From: Trebonia sp963734665
Lineage (GTDB): Bacteria > Actinomycetota > Actinomycetes > Streptosporangiales > Streptosporangiaceae
NCBI GenBank assembly: GCA_963734665.1
Contig: CAVTIR010000013.1
Span: forward strand, 1,612,001-1,676,000
DNA: 64,000 nt
Direction: 5' to 3'
The position numbers were made by a program, and so were the translations under genes. Positions 9,589-17,042 of this stretch are shown here, one piece after another; position 1 is the stretch's first letter, and every line of letters starts with the position of its first letter. The notes beneath the pieces were generated by a model, which saw only the letters and a list, made by a program, of their open reading frames with translations, ran no database searches and was not told the origin of the DNA.

Positions 9589-10128
9589 CTAACTGGCGTT
9601 GCGGCGGGAGCGGTACGCGGCTACGTTGACGCGGTTCGCGCAGGTCAGGCTGCAGAACCGGCGGGAGCGGTTCTTTGACAGGTCGATCATGACGTTGTCG
9701 CAGTCGGCGGCGGCGCAGTAGCGCAGGCGGGCGAGCTCGCCGAAGCGGATCAGGTCGGCGAACGCCATCGCGACGTCGACCGCCATCCGGTCGGCGAGGG
9801 GGGCCTCGGGCGAGGTCGCGTGGATGTGGTACTCCCAGTCGTCGTGCTTGACGAGCTGTGGCAGCGCGTTCGCGTCGTGCAGCAGCGTGTTGACCAGCTG
9901 GACCGCCTCGTCCTCTGTCATGTCCCACAGCTCGGCCAGCTTCGGGCGCAGGTTCCTGACCGCGTCGAGTTCCGCCTGGTCATGGGTGCGGCTGCCCGTC
10001 CAGCGCCAGAGCTCGACGAACGCGTCGAGCGCCGCGACGTCGGGCAGCTCCTCGACGCCGCCGCGGGCCGTGTTGACCAGGGCGGCGGTCGCGTTAAACG
10101 ATATCTCGGTGTCATGGGCAAAAAGCAT
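9589..10128 (-). CDS. CGNR zinc-finger / ABATE-domain regulator
   Basis: 179 residues from the ATG at 10128, which has AAAGAGG directly upstream. Residues of about 10-125 match the ABATE stress-response domain (NATAALVNTARG...DVAALDAFVELW). The C-terminus is the CGNR-type zinc finger: RYCAAADCDNVMIDLSKN, then RRFCSLTCANR, with four cysteines and CANR in place of CGNR. Such proteins are predicted DNA-binding regulators. It is divergent from an EamA exporter with 100 bases between the starts, which suggests that it controls that exporter and itself. Confidence 0.85.
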   Translation of the reverse strand: MLFAHDTEISFNATAALVNTARGGVEELPDVAALDAFVELWRWTGSRTHDQAELDAVRNLRPKLAELWDMTEDEAVQLVNTLLHDANALPQLVKHDDWEYHIHATSPEAPLADRMAVDVAMAFADLIRFGELARLRYCAAADCDNVMIDLSKNRSRRFCSLTCANRVNVAAYRSRRNAS

Positions 10129-10228
10129 TTGACCTCTTTCACCGCCCTTCGTTAGGGTAAGCACTATAGCTGTCTAATACTACTTACTCCCGCCACGGGC
10201 AGCGGCGTACGTGATGAGGAGCAGGCGG
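10129..10228. promoter_or_regulatory. Divergent promoter between the CGNR regulator and EamA exporter
   Basis: The stretch 10151-10190 is A/T-rich and contains ACTATAGC and TCTAATAC, plausible -10 elements in opposite directions. It is framed by an inverted pair GTAAG (10157-10161) and CTTAC (10183-10187). Confidence 0.4.
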
Positions 10229-11227
10229 ATGCCAACCCTGCGAGCTGTAGATGACGGGATCGTACCCGCGACCGGGGCCGGGATGCGGACGCGTGCGGCT
10301 TCCCGCGCCGGGCGGGCCGGCCAGGGGGCCGGCATCGGGCTCGGGCTGCTGTCGGCGATGTGCTTCGGGACGTCGGGGACGTTCGGCGCCGCGCTGATCG
10401 GGTCCGGCTGGACGCCCGCGGGCGCGGTGCTTGCCCGGGTATGCGTCGCGTCGCTCGCGCTGACCGTTCCCGCGCTGTTCGCGCTGCGTGGCCGCTGGAC
10501 GCTGCTGCGGCGATCCTGGCGGCAGGTCGTCCTCTACGGCCTGGTGGGCGTGGCCGCGTGCCAGGTCTGCTACTTCAACGCCATCGCGCGGATGGACGTG
10601 GGCATCTCGATCCTGCTTGAGTACATGGGCATCGTCCTCGTCGTCGGGTGGCTGTGGGTGCGGCACGGGCAGCGGCCCCAGCTGCTGACGGTGCTTGGCG
10701 GGGTGGCCGCTCTCGGCGGGCTCGCGCTAATGCTCGACTTGTCCGGGTCCGGGGGCGTCAGCCTGACCGGGGTGCTGTTCGCGCTGGCGGCGGCGGTGTC
10801 GATGGCGGTGTACTTCTTCCAGTCGGCGGCGACATCCACGGCCGACGGGGGCTCGGCGCTGCCGCCGGTGGCGCTGACCTGGGGCGGGATGGTGACCGGT
10901 GCTGCTGCGATCGCACTGCTCGGCGCGGTCCGGGTCATGCCGCTGCGGTTCGCCGCCTCGCCGGTTGTGCTGCTCAACGCCCGCGTGGACTGGCTGGTGC
11001 CGGTGCTCGGGCTCGGCGTGGTCGCGGCGGCCATCGCGTACGTTACCGGGATCGGGGCGGTGCGACGGCTCGGACCGAAGCTGGGCTCCTTCGTGGCGAT
11101 GGCGGAGGTGCTGTTCGCGGCCGGGTTCGCCTGGGTGCTACTGCACCAGGTGCCGACGGGGATGCAATTCCTCGGCGGGCTGCTGATCCTCGCCGGGGTC
11201 GTCGCCGTACGACTGGACGAGTCCTGA
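10229..11227 (+). CDS. EamA-family (DMT) transporter, RhtA-like
   Basis: 332 residues. The ATG at 10229 is chosen because AGGAG ends 7 bases upstream; two earlier in-frame starts have no such site. Ten hydrophobic helices form two EamA repeats. GLLSAMCFGTSGTFGAAL and YFNAIARMDVGISILLEYMGIVLVV resemble threonine/homoserine exporters of the RhtA type. It probably exports small metabolites. It is divergent from, and probably regulated by, the CGNR protein. Confidence 0.85.
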   Translation: MPTLRAVDDGIVPATGAGMRTRAASRAGRAGQGAGIGLGLLSAMCFGTSGTFGAALIGSGWTPAGAVLARVCVASLALTVPALFALRGRWTLLRRSWRQVVLYGLVGVAACQVCYFNAIARMDVGISILLEYMGIVLVVGWLWVRHGQRPQLLTVLGGVAALGGLALMLDLSGSGGVSLTGVLFALAAAVSMAVYFFQSAATSTADGGSALPPVALTWGGMVTGAAAIALLGAVRVMPLRFAASPVVLLNARVDWLVPVLGLGVVAAAIAYVTGIGAVRRLGPKLGSFVAMAEVLFAAGFAWVLLHQVPTGMQFLGGLLILAGVVAVRLDES

Positions 11228-11344
11228 AATATCCGAAAACGAGCCGGAAGCCGGGCTGGCGCGCTTGGAATTTGATTTACTCGAATTCGCCCGGCGCGGG
11301 GGGAGTGCGGGGTGACTGTCGGTCTTGGCCCGTAGGATTTTCTC

Positions 11345-13294
11345 GTGTCCTCCCCCAGTGATTCACGCGAAGCCAGCGACGCCCCCGTCCCGGACGCGAC
11401 TCTCGCGCCTGCGGCCGCTGTGGTCGCTGCTGCCTCCGGCGCGGCTGACGGGGGGCGGCGGGCGGCGACCGTGTTGCACCGGGTGTTCGGCTACGAGAAC
11501 TTCCGCGGGCGGCAGGAAGAGATCATCTCGCACGTCATCGGCGGCGGGGACGCGCTCGTGCTGATGCCGACCGGCGGCGGGAAGTCGCTGTGCTACCAGA
11601 TTCCCGCGCTCGTCCGGCCCGGCACCGGGGTCGTGGTCTCGCCGCTGATCGCCCTGATGCAGGATCAGGTGCAGGCGCTGCGGCAGCTGGGGATCCGCGC
11701 GGACTTCCTGAACTCCACGCAGGATCCGGGGACCAGGCACGTTGTCGAGCAGCAGTTCAAGGCCGGCGAGCTCGACCTGCTCTACCTCGCGCCGGAGCGG
11801 TTGCGCTCGCCAGGGACGCTTGAGCTGCTGTCCGCTTCCCGGATCTCGGTGTTCGCGATCGATGAGGCGCACTGCGTGTCCCAGTGGGGCCACGACTTCC
11901 GGCCCGACTACCTCGAACTCCAGGTGCTGCACGAGCGCTGGCCGGACGTGCCGCGCATCGCGCTCACCGCGACCGCGACCGCGGCGACGCGCGAGGAAAT
12001 CGCCATCAGGCTCAAGCTCGCCGGGTCGAAGCTGTTCGTGTCGTCGTTCGACCGGCCGAACATCCAGTACCGGATCGTGCCGAAGAACGAGCCACGCAAG
12101 CAGCTGCTGTCGTTCCTCCGCGCGGAGCACCCCGGAGAAGCGGGCATCGTGTACTGCCTGTCGCGGGACTCGACGGAGAAGATCGCTTCTTTCCTCGCGG
12201 ACAACGGGATCCCGGCGCTGCCGTATCACGCGGGCCTTGACTCCGGGGTGCGGTCAGAGCACCAGGCGCGGTTCCTGCGCGAGGACGGCCTGGTGATGGT
12301 GGCGACCATCGCGTTCGGCATGGGGATCGACAAACCGGACGTGCGGTTCGTCGTGCACCTCGACATGCCCCGCTCGGTCGAGGGCTACTACCAGGAGACC
12401 GGGCGGGCGGGACGTGACGGTGCGCCAGCGACCGCGTGGCTGGCCTACGGGCTCGCCGACGTCGTGCAGCAGCGGCGGCTGATCGACTCCTCGGACGGGA
12501 ACCTCGCGCACCGGCGGCTTCTTGCATCGCACCTGGATGCGATGCTGGGCTTGTGCGAGACGACCGACTGCCGCCGGTCGCAGCTCCTCGCGTACTTCTC
12601 CGAGCGGGCGACGGCGTGCGGCAACTGCGACACGTGCCTGTCGCCGCCGGAAACCTTTGACGGGACGGTCCCCGCGCAGAAGCTGCTGTCCACCATCGTC
12701 CGGCTCGACAGGGAACGCGACCAGCGGTACGGCGCGGGCCAGGTCGTCGACATCCTGCTCGGGAAGAAGACCACGAAGGTCGCCGAGCAAGGGCACCACG
12801 AGCTGCGCACCTTCGGCATCGGTCTTGAGCTGAACGAATCCCAGTGGCGCGGGGTTGTCCGGCAACTCCTCGCCCAGGGGCTGCTCGCGGTGCAGGGCGA
12901 GTACCAGACGCTCGCGATCACCGAGGCGGCCGGCGAGGTGCTGCGCGGGCAGCGGGTCGTGACCCTGCGCCGGGACATGCCGCAGCCGCGTGCCTCGGCG
13001 CGCGGTTCGTCGCGGGGCTCTTCGGCCGGCTCGGCTTCTGCTGGTGCGGTCAAGCTAGCGGCCGCCGACCTGTCGCCCGAGCAGGAGTCCGTGTTCGAGA
13101 AGCTGCGCACCTGGCGCGGCGCCACCGCCAAGGAGCAGAGCGTCCCCGCCTACGTGGTCTTCCACGACGCGACGCTGCGCGCGATCGCGGTCGCCGCCCC
13201 GTCGACGCTGCGGGAACTGGCCGGGATCAACGGCGTCGGCGAGTCGAAGCTGGCCAAGTACGGTGAGTCGATCCTGGAGCTGCTCGGGCACTAG
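11345..13294 (+). CDS. recQ: RecQ-family ATP-dependent DNA helicase
   Basis: 649 residues from a GTG start. Motifs in order: Walker A LMPTGGGKS (about 74-81), motif II DEAHCVSQWGHDFRPDY, TATAT, the RecA2 motifs (VMVATIAFGMGIDKPDVRFVVH, YYQETGRAGRDG), the zinc-binding region (TDCRRSQLLAYFSE...ACGNCDTC), a winged helix, and a C-terminal HRDC domain (LSPEQESVFEKLRTWR...GINGVGESKLAKYGESILELL). It unwinds 3'-5' during recombination and repair. The last 65 bp before the final two codons recur at 16874-16938, so the 3' end of this copy appears to have been supplied by an inserted element. The reading frame is still intact. Confidence 0.93.
   Translation: MSSPSDSREASDAPVPDATLAPAAAVVAAASGAADGGRRAATVLHRVFGYENFRGRQEEIISHVIGGGDALVLMPTGGGKSLCYQIPALVRPGTGVVVSPLIALMQDQVQALRQLGIRADFLNSTQDPGTRHVVEQQFKAGELDLLYLAPERLRSPGTLELLSASRISVFAIDEAHCVSQWGHDFRPDYLELQVLHERWPDVPRIALTATATAATREEIAIRLKLAGSKLFVSSFDRPNIQYRIVPKNEPRKQLLSFLRAEHPGEAGIVYCLSRDSTEKIASFLADNGIPALPYHAGLDSGVRSEHQARFLREDGLVMVATIAFGMGIDKPDVRFVVHLDMPRSVEGYYQETGRAGRDGAPATAWLAYGLADVVQQRRLIDSSDGNLAHRRLLASHLDAMLGLCETTDCRRSQLLAYFSERATACGNCDTCLSPPETFDGTVPAQKLLSTIVRLDRERDQRYGAGQVVDILLGKKTTKVAEQGHHELRTFGIGLELNESQWRGVVRQLLAQGLLAVQGEYQTLAITEAAGEVLRGQRVVTLRRDMPQPRASARGSSRGSSAGSASAGAVKLAAADLSPEQESVFEKLRTWRGATAKEQSVPAYVVFHDATLRAIAVAAPSTLRELAGINGVGESKLAKYGESILELLGH
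13222..13286 (+). repeat. Left copy of the 65-bp direct repeat (recQ 3' end), candidate att site
   Basis: This segment encodes GINGVGESKLAKYGESILELL inside the RecQ HRDC domain. It matches 16874-16938 at 64 of 65 positions; the only difference is T at 13264 versus C at 16916. After the repeat this copy ends Gly-His-stop. Confidence 0.85.
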
Positions 13295-13526
13295 CGCGGC
13301 CCCAGTGCAGCAGACCACCCCTCGGCTGTAACAAAGAATCGATTGCTAATGTGTTCGATCGATGTTATGTTCGACTCAAAGCGAGCTTCGCCTGTACTGT
13401 GGAATAAGTCCTTCCTGCCAGCAAGATCGTGAGGACCTAAAGGTCGCATGATTTCCGCTTGAGTTGGTAGTCCACTGTTCAGGCAACCGATCTCCCTGGT
13501 CACCCGCGACGGAGAGGGGGTCTGTG
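13295..13526. other. Leader region of the TPR gene
   Basis: 232 bases, more A/T-rich than recQ, directly inside the proposed left boundary of the island. ATCGAT occurs at about 13338 and again at about 13360 within CGATCGATG. No terminator is seen after recQ here, in contrast to the right-hand copy of its tail. Confidence 0.4.
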
Positions 13527-14684
13527 ATGGCTGCCCTGCCACATGATTCCGGAGATAATTCACGGCTTCGCCCCGACCTAACCTGCAGCGGGCTTCCGGC
13601 GGCGGCGGCCCGCGTGTTCCGGCTGCTTGAGGTCCATCCAGGTCCTGACGTGTCCGCTGCTGCGGTTGCGGCCGTAGCGGACCTTCCAGTCGGCGACGCG
13701 AAGGATGTCCTGGAGCACCTAGCCAAATCGCAGCTTGTCGAGACCACCTCAGGCAGCGGGGAACGCTGGCGGACCCGCTCCGCTGCCCGCCAGTACGTGC
13801 AACGGCTGTCGGACGCACTTGCCGACGCCGACGAACGCGAGCGGGCCAGGGACCGGCTGATCGAGTACTACCTCCTCACGGCGGAAGCCGCCGACGAGCA
13901 ATTGCGCGGACTGCCGGCGATCCCGGTGCCGGAGGAGTTCACTGACCGGAACGGAGCGCTGGCCTGGCTGGACGCCGAACGGCTCTGCCTGGTCGCCATG
14001 GTGCGGATGGCAGCGGACACGGGCCGGGAGCAAGCGGCGAAGAGCCTGCCGCTCTTGATGGCTCAGTACCTGGGGTTCCGTGGGCTGTTCGATGACCTGA
14101 TCGCCGTTACCTCAATCAGTTTGCGGGCCGCACGGGGCCTCGGCGACAGGACCGCCGAGGGCGAGACGCTCACGAACCTGGGTCTGGCCCGGTACGGCGT
14201 GCGCCAGTTCCCCGAGGCTGTCCACCGGCACCAAGAGGCCGCCGCCATCTTCCGCGAAACAGGCGACCGGGAAGGCGAGGGCGCTGCCCGCAATAACCTC
14301 GGCCTCGCCCTGCACGGCCTGAACCGAAATGACGAGGCCGTCCGCGCGCACCAGGAGGCCGCCGCCATCTTCCGGGAAACAGGTGACCGGCTCGGCGAGG
14401 GGAAGGCCCTCAACAACCTCGGCCTCGCCCTGCACGGCCTGAACCGAAATGACGAGGCCGTCCGCGCGCACCAGGAGGCCGCCGCCATCTTCCGCGAAGC
14501 CGACTACGAGCACGACGAGGCCAATGCCGTGGCCAACCTGGGGAACACTCTGAACGATATCGGGCTTTCCGGAGAGGCGAGTGCCGCATATCAAAGGGCG
14601 GCTGACATTTTCCGCAACACCGGTGATCACCGGGGCGAGCTCATGGCCCTGCAGAGTCTCCAGCTGACCCGGGAGATGTCGTAG
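13527..14684 (+). CDS. Winged-helix/TPR protein resembling the C-terminal half of a STAND (NB-ARC-TPR) protein
   Basis: 385 residues; ATG preceded by GGAGAGGGGG. Residues of about 20-95 (LPAAAARVFRLLEVHPGPDVSAAAVAAVADL...DVLEHLAKSQLVE) resemble the winged-helix block that follows the NTPase in AfsR/NB-ARC proteins. Residues of about 208-380 are at least four 40-residue TPRs (NNLGLALHGLNRNDEAVRAHQEAAAIFRE). No P-loop NTPase precedes them, although the ribosome binding site shows that this is the true start. Two TPRs share 80 identical bases (14295-14374 and 14415-14494). The 3' end overlaps the convergent membrane-protein gene by 44 bases. It probably binds a protein partner; STAND relatives act in signalling or phage defence. 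Confidence 0.75.
   Translation: MAALPHDSGDNSRLRPDLTCSGLPAAAARVFRLLEVHPGPDVSAAAVAAVADLPVGDAKDVLEHLAKSQLVETTSGSGERWRTRSAARQYVQRLSDALADADERERARDRLIEYYLLTAEAADEQLRGLPAIPVPEEFTDRNGALAWLDAERLCLVAMVRMAADTGREQAAKSLPLLMAQYLGFRGLFDDLIAVTSISLRAARGLGDRTAEGETLTNLGLARYGVRQFPEAVHRHQEAAAIFRETGDREGEGAARNNLGLALHGLNRNDEAVRAHQEAAAIFRETGDRLGEGKALNNLGLALHGLNRNDEAVRAHQEAAAIFREADYEHDEANAVANLGNTLNDIGLSGEASAAYQRAADIFRNTGDHRGELMALQSLQLTREMS
14295..14494 (+). repeat. Identical 80-bp segments in adjacent TPR units
   Basis: 14295-14374 and 14415-14494 are identical, with a period of 120 bp (40 codons, one TPR plus spacer). Absence of synonymous changes points to recent unequal crossing-over or gene conversion in the repeat. 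Confidence 0.8.
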
Positions 14685-15654
14685 CCGACTTCCCCGTGTC
14701 ACCCTTGTCATCGGTCTTTGGGGCAACGTACCGCAGGACGCTCTTATCCGCTTCACGTAGCCTATAGCGGTGATATCCGCGGAGAAAATCTCTGAGCACT
14801 TTGTTACGTTCGATCTCTTCCTCGATGCCAGCCGGACGCTCCAGCGAGAGTGCGTCAAAGAGCTGCAGGTGATACAAGTCGACGGCCGCAGCCAGAATGA
14901 TCGAGAACCCGCGCGCGGCCGCGACGGCGGCCCGGTAGCTTGCCCAGGACAGCAGATAGGTAGCGAGGGCCAGGAAGAGCCACGGGCCGTCCCTGAGCAG
15001 CATTCCGATGCTGATCGCGGTGGAGACTCCGGCTGCCACACTAATCCGGACGGCCGCGTCCAACTGATTGCGCCGGTCGCTGAGTTCGGCCAGGACGATC
15101 GGCGACATCAGCGGAATTATGCGCGGCAGCGCTACATTGAGATCCAGACCGTACCGCTCCCCCGCTGTGGTTTCACCAGCCCACAAGGTGTTCCCGAGAG
15201 CCGTGGGACGCAAATCCTCTGCGTAGCCAGGTAGCCAGTCCTTACGGAGCCGCGCCCTGTTCGCAGAGTTCCGGGTGGCCCAGTCCAGCTCTTCCAGGTC
15301 CCCTATGTCATCCAGTTCACTAGTCACCCTGGCCAGTTCGTCCCGGAACCGCCGGGTCGCCCGGTCGGCCATCATCGGTCCGAAAGGCAGCCCCCACCAG
15401 TAACCTTCGAGGAGCTGGATGAGCGGAATCTGCAGCGGGTGGGTCGCCGCAGAAATGACGATCACCCCGATAATTGCGACGGCTATTCGATATCCGGTGA
15501 GATGATCCAGGGTCGTGAGCGCCTGCGGGAGTGACGGCGAGCGAGTCGGCGCTCCGGCTGCGACCAAAATACCGACGTACCCAATGAGCAGAATATTGGG
15601 CAGGACGGTAACCACGAGGAATCGCGTCCCGAATCGGCTGGACAACGCCCCCAT
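14641..15654 (-). CDS. Multi-pass membrane protein of unknown function
   Basis: 337 residues. Two hydrophobic helices lie near the N-terminus (FLVVTVLPNILLIGYVGILVAAG; YRIAVAIIGVIVISAATHPLQIPLIQLL). A charged cytoplasmic stretch of about 100 residues follows, then two or three more helices (AAVRISVAAGVSTAISIGMLL, WLFLALATYLLSWASYRAAVAAARGF) and a charged tail (IEEEIERNKVLRDFLRGYHRYRLREADKSVL). I do not recognise a family. It lies convergent to the TPR gene with a 44-base overlap and 14 bases after the small CPWC gene, so the last two may form one unit. Presence inside the recQ-tail island suggests accessory, perhaps defence-related, function. Confidence 0.65.
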   Translation of the reverse strand: MGALSSRFGTRFLVVTVLPNILLIGYVGILVAAGAPTRSPSLPQALTTLDHLTGYRIAVAIIGVIVISAATHPLQIPLIQLLEGYWWGLPFGPMMADRATRRFRDELARVTSELDDIGDLEELDWATRNSANRARLRKDWLPGYAEDLRPTALGNTLWAGETTAGERYGLDLNVALPRIIPLMSPIVLAELSDRRNQLDAAVRISVAAGVSTAISIGMLLRDGPWLFLALATYLLSWASYRAAVAAARGFSIILAAAVDLYHLQLFDALSLERPAGIEEEIERNKVLRDFLRGYHRYRLREADKSVLRYVAPKTDDKGDTGKSATTSPGSAGDSAGP

Positions 15655-15668
15655 GACTGATCGATCCC

Positions 15669-15944
15669 CTACCTAAAACGCCGCGGGCCGTCGCTCTTCG
15701 AATAGCCTTCGCCTTCAAGGAGGACCGTCACTCTCATGGGATGCGGGTCGTCGCGGGTTCCGGAGCATCGCGGCGGCGGGCTCCCCTGAGCCTTCTGCTC
15801 GATCCACAGGCACCAGGGACATTGCCAGAGCTCGCTCTTCCCCGCACTGCTCTCGTAACTAGTCGAAGGCCATTCGTTGTAACTTGCGAGCAAGATGCTG
15901 AGCAGCGTGGACGGCAGCACCCACCTGCGAGCCGTTCCCGCCAT
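15669..15944 (-). CDS. Small CPWC-motif protein, hypothetical
   Basis: 91 residues. The ATG at 15944 has GGAGG about 8 bases upstream, and the stop lies 14 bases before the membrane-protein start, which argues for a real gene. It opens with a basic then hydrophobic segment (ARRWVLPSTLLSILLASYNEW) and contains CPWCLWIEQ and a later single Cys, so a metal site or a redox CxxC is possible. No family is recognised. Confidence 0.4.
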   Translation of the reverse strand: MAGTARRWVLPSTLLSILLASYNEWPSTSYESSAGKSELWQCPWCLWIEQKAQGSPPPRCSGTRDDPHPMRVTVLLEGEGYSKSDGPRRFR

Positions 15945-16038
15945 AGCCCCGCCTCCGCCCCAGAAGCTATTTCATCATAGGCACCGAGTAGGTAGGCTGT
16001 CTGCCCCGCCCGATTCGGATCTACGGCACTATCAAGTC

Positions 16039-16770
16039 ATGGACACGCGCAAGGGCGACGGGAGGGGCATCTGGCTCCGCGTGTCTGAATGGCTCCGCGT
16101 ATCGGCATGGCTACCCCCGGGTCTGGCACTTGCCTGGCTCGCGATGCTGGCCACGCTCATTCATAACACCGGCGTCATGCTGGCCGCCTGGGGGGCGACG
16201 GTCTCGCTTGTACTGCTCGTCGTCCTACTGGTGCGGCGGCATCCCTCGCGCCAAGACGGTTCTTCCAATACCACAACCGCCAAAGTCGTTCTCACAGGCC
16301 CGGCTTCCGGAGGCCCGGTGTCCACGGGGACGGCTCCCACGGGGACGGCTCCCACGGGGACGGCTCTCACGGGGGCGGGGGCCGCCGCCACGGGCCAGCT
16401 TGCGACACCAGGTGTGCCACAGACTCCGGCGAGGATCGATGGCAAGGGAGAGGGGGCGCGAGACGGCGCAACCAGTCCTTCTGGCCCGGAAGATACGGCG
16501 ACGACGCGCTCACCCATAAGCGCTGATCAACCTCTTACCGGCAAGCCGCCAGTCGCGGCGGGCCTTATCACGCCCGAACTACGGGTCCTCACCGCAGAGG
16601 AAGTCGCCTCGGTGCTACGCGTGGACCTTGACTTGGTAACCAGGTCAATCACCAGTGGGGAGCTTCCCGGCAACCGAATCGGAGGCCATTGGCGCATCGA
16701 CCAGGGAGCCCTCATGCAATGGTTGCAAGGATCGTACGAAGCCCCTCTCAGGAGAGACCCCAGTCGCTGA
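16039..16770 (+). CDS. Membrane-anchored excisionase-like (HTH_17) DNA-binding protein
   Basis: 243 residues from ATG 16039. Two transmembrane helices lie at about 27-70 (LALAWLAMLATLIHNTG, LAAWGATVSLVLLVVLLV). A long Thr/Gly/Pro linker contains three TGTAPTG-type repeats encoded by 15-bp DNA repeats at 16324-16369. The C-terminal domain, about 184-230, is a helix-turn-helix of the excisionase/MerR-like type: LTAEEVASVLRVDLDLVTRSITSGELPGNRIGGHWRI. Such HTH modules normally stand alone as Xis proteins or plasmid regulators; attachment to the membrane is unusual. It sits next to the right-hand repeat of the recQ-tail island, where a recombination directionality factor would be expected. Confidence 0.7.
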   Translation: MDTRKGDGRGIWLRVSEWLRVSAWLPPGLALAWLAMLATLIHNTGVMLAAWGATVSLVLLVVLLVRRHPSRQDGSSNTTTAKVVLTGPASGGPVSTGTAPTGTAPTGTALTGAGAAATGQLATPGVPQTPARIDGKGEGARDGATSPSGPEDTATTRSPISADQPLTGKPPVAAGLITPELRVLTAEEVASVLRVDLDLVTRSITSGELPGNRIGGHWRIDQGALMQWLQGSYEAPLRRDPSR

Positions 16771-16873
16771 CGCCGAGTAACCGGACTTGGCTTTCTGAGT
16801 ATGCCGACCGTACCCGCCGGACGACTCGCGGCCATCGAGATCGCCGCGACCGTCGCGGCCGAGGAGCGCCGGT

Positions 16874-16938
16874 CGGGATCAACGGCGTCGGCGAGTCGAA
16901 GCTGGCCAAGTACGGCGAGTCGATCCTGGAGCTGCTCG
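16874..16938 (+). repeat. Right copy of the 65-bp direct repeat (orphan recQ tail)
   Basis: It matches 13222-13286 at 64 of 65 positions and keeps the same reading frame to Ala-Glu-stop (16943-16945). Upstream of it there is no RecQ sequence. It is the displaced original 3' end of recQ, or a duplicate of it. Confidence 0.85.
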
Positions 16939-16959
16939 CGGAGTAGCCGTCATTGTTGA

Positions 16960-17020
16960 CTCCGGCAACCCGCGACCCCAGGAACAGGTTTTGCCCCAGG
17001 GGATTGCCGGGTTGCCGGAG
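16960..17020. terminator. Hairpin terminator after the orphan recQ tail
   Basis: CTCCGGCAACCCG (16960-16972) pairs perfectly with CGGGTTGCCGGAG (17008-17020), 13 bp, with a smaller CCCC/GGGG stem nested inside. It lies between the orphan recQ tail (plus) and the stop of the trypsin-like gene (minus), so it can serve both directions. Confidence 0.65.
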
Positions 17021-17042
17021 CTCAGGGAAGTGCCAGCCGTCG

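Larger units (their letters stand above)
13222..16938. mobile_element. Putative 3.65-kb island inserted at the 3' end of recQ
   Basis: Two 65-bp direct copies of the recQ 3' end lie 3,652 bases apart. The left copy completes the intact recQ frame. The right copy is an orphan tail ending Ala-Glu-stop and is followed at once by a strong hairpin (16960-17020) that looks like the original recQ terminator. This is the layout left by site-specific integration into a gene's 3' end, where the element restores the gene. Cargo: TPR protein, membrane protein, small CPWC protein, and a membrane-anchored excisionase-like HTH protein. No integrase is visible, so it is either mobilised in trans, a remnant, or a simple duplication. 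Confidence 0.55.
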
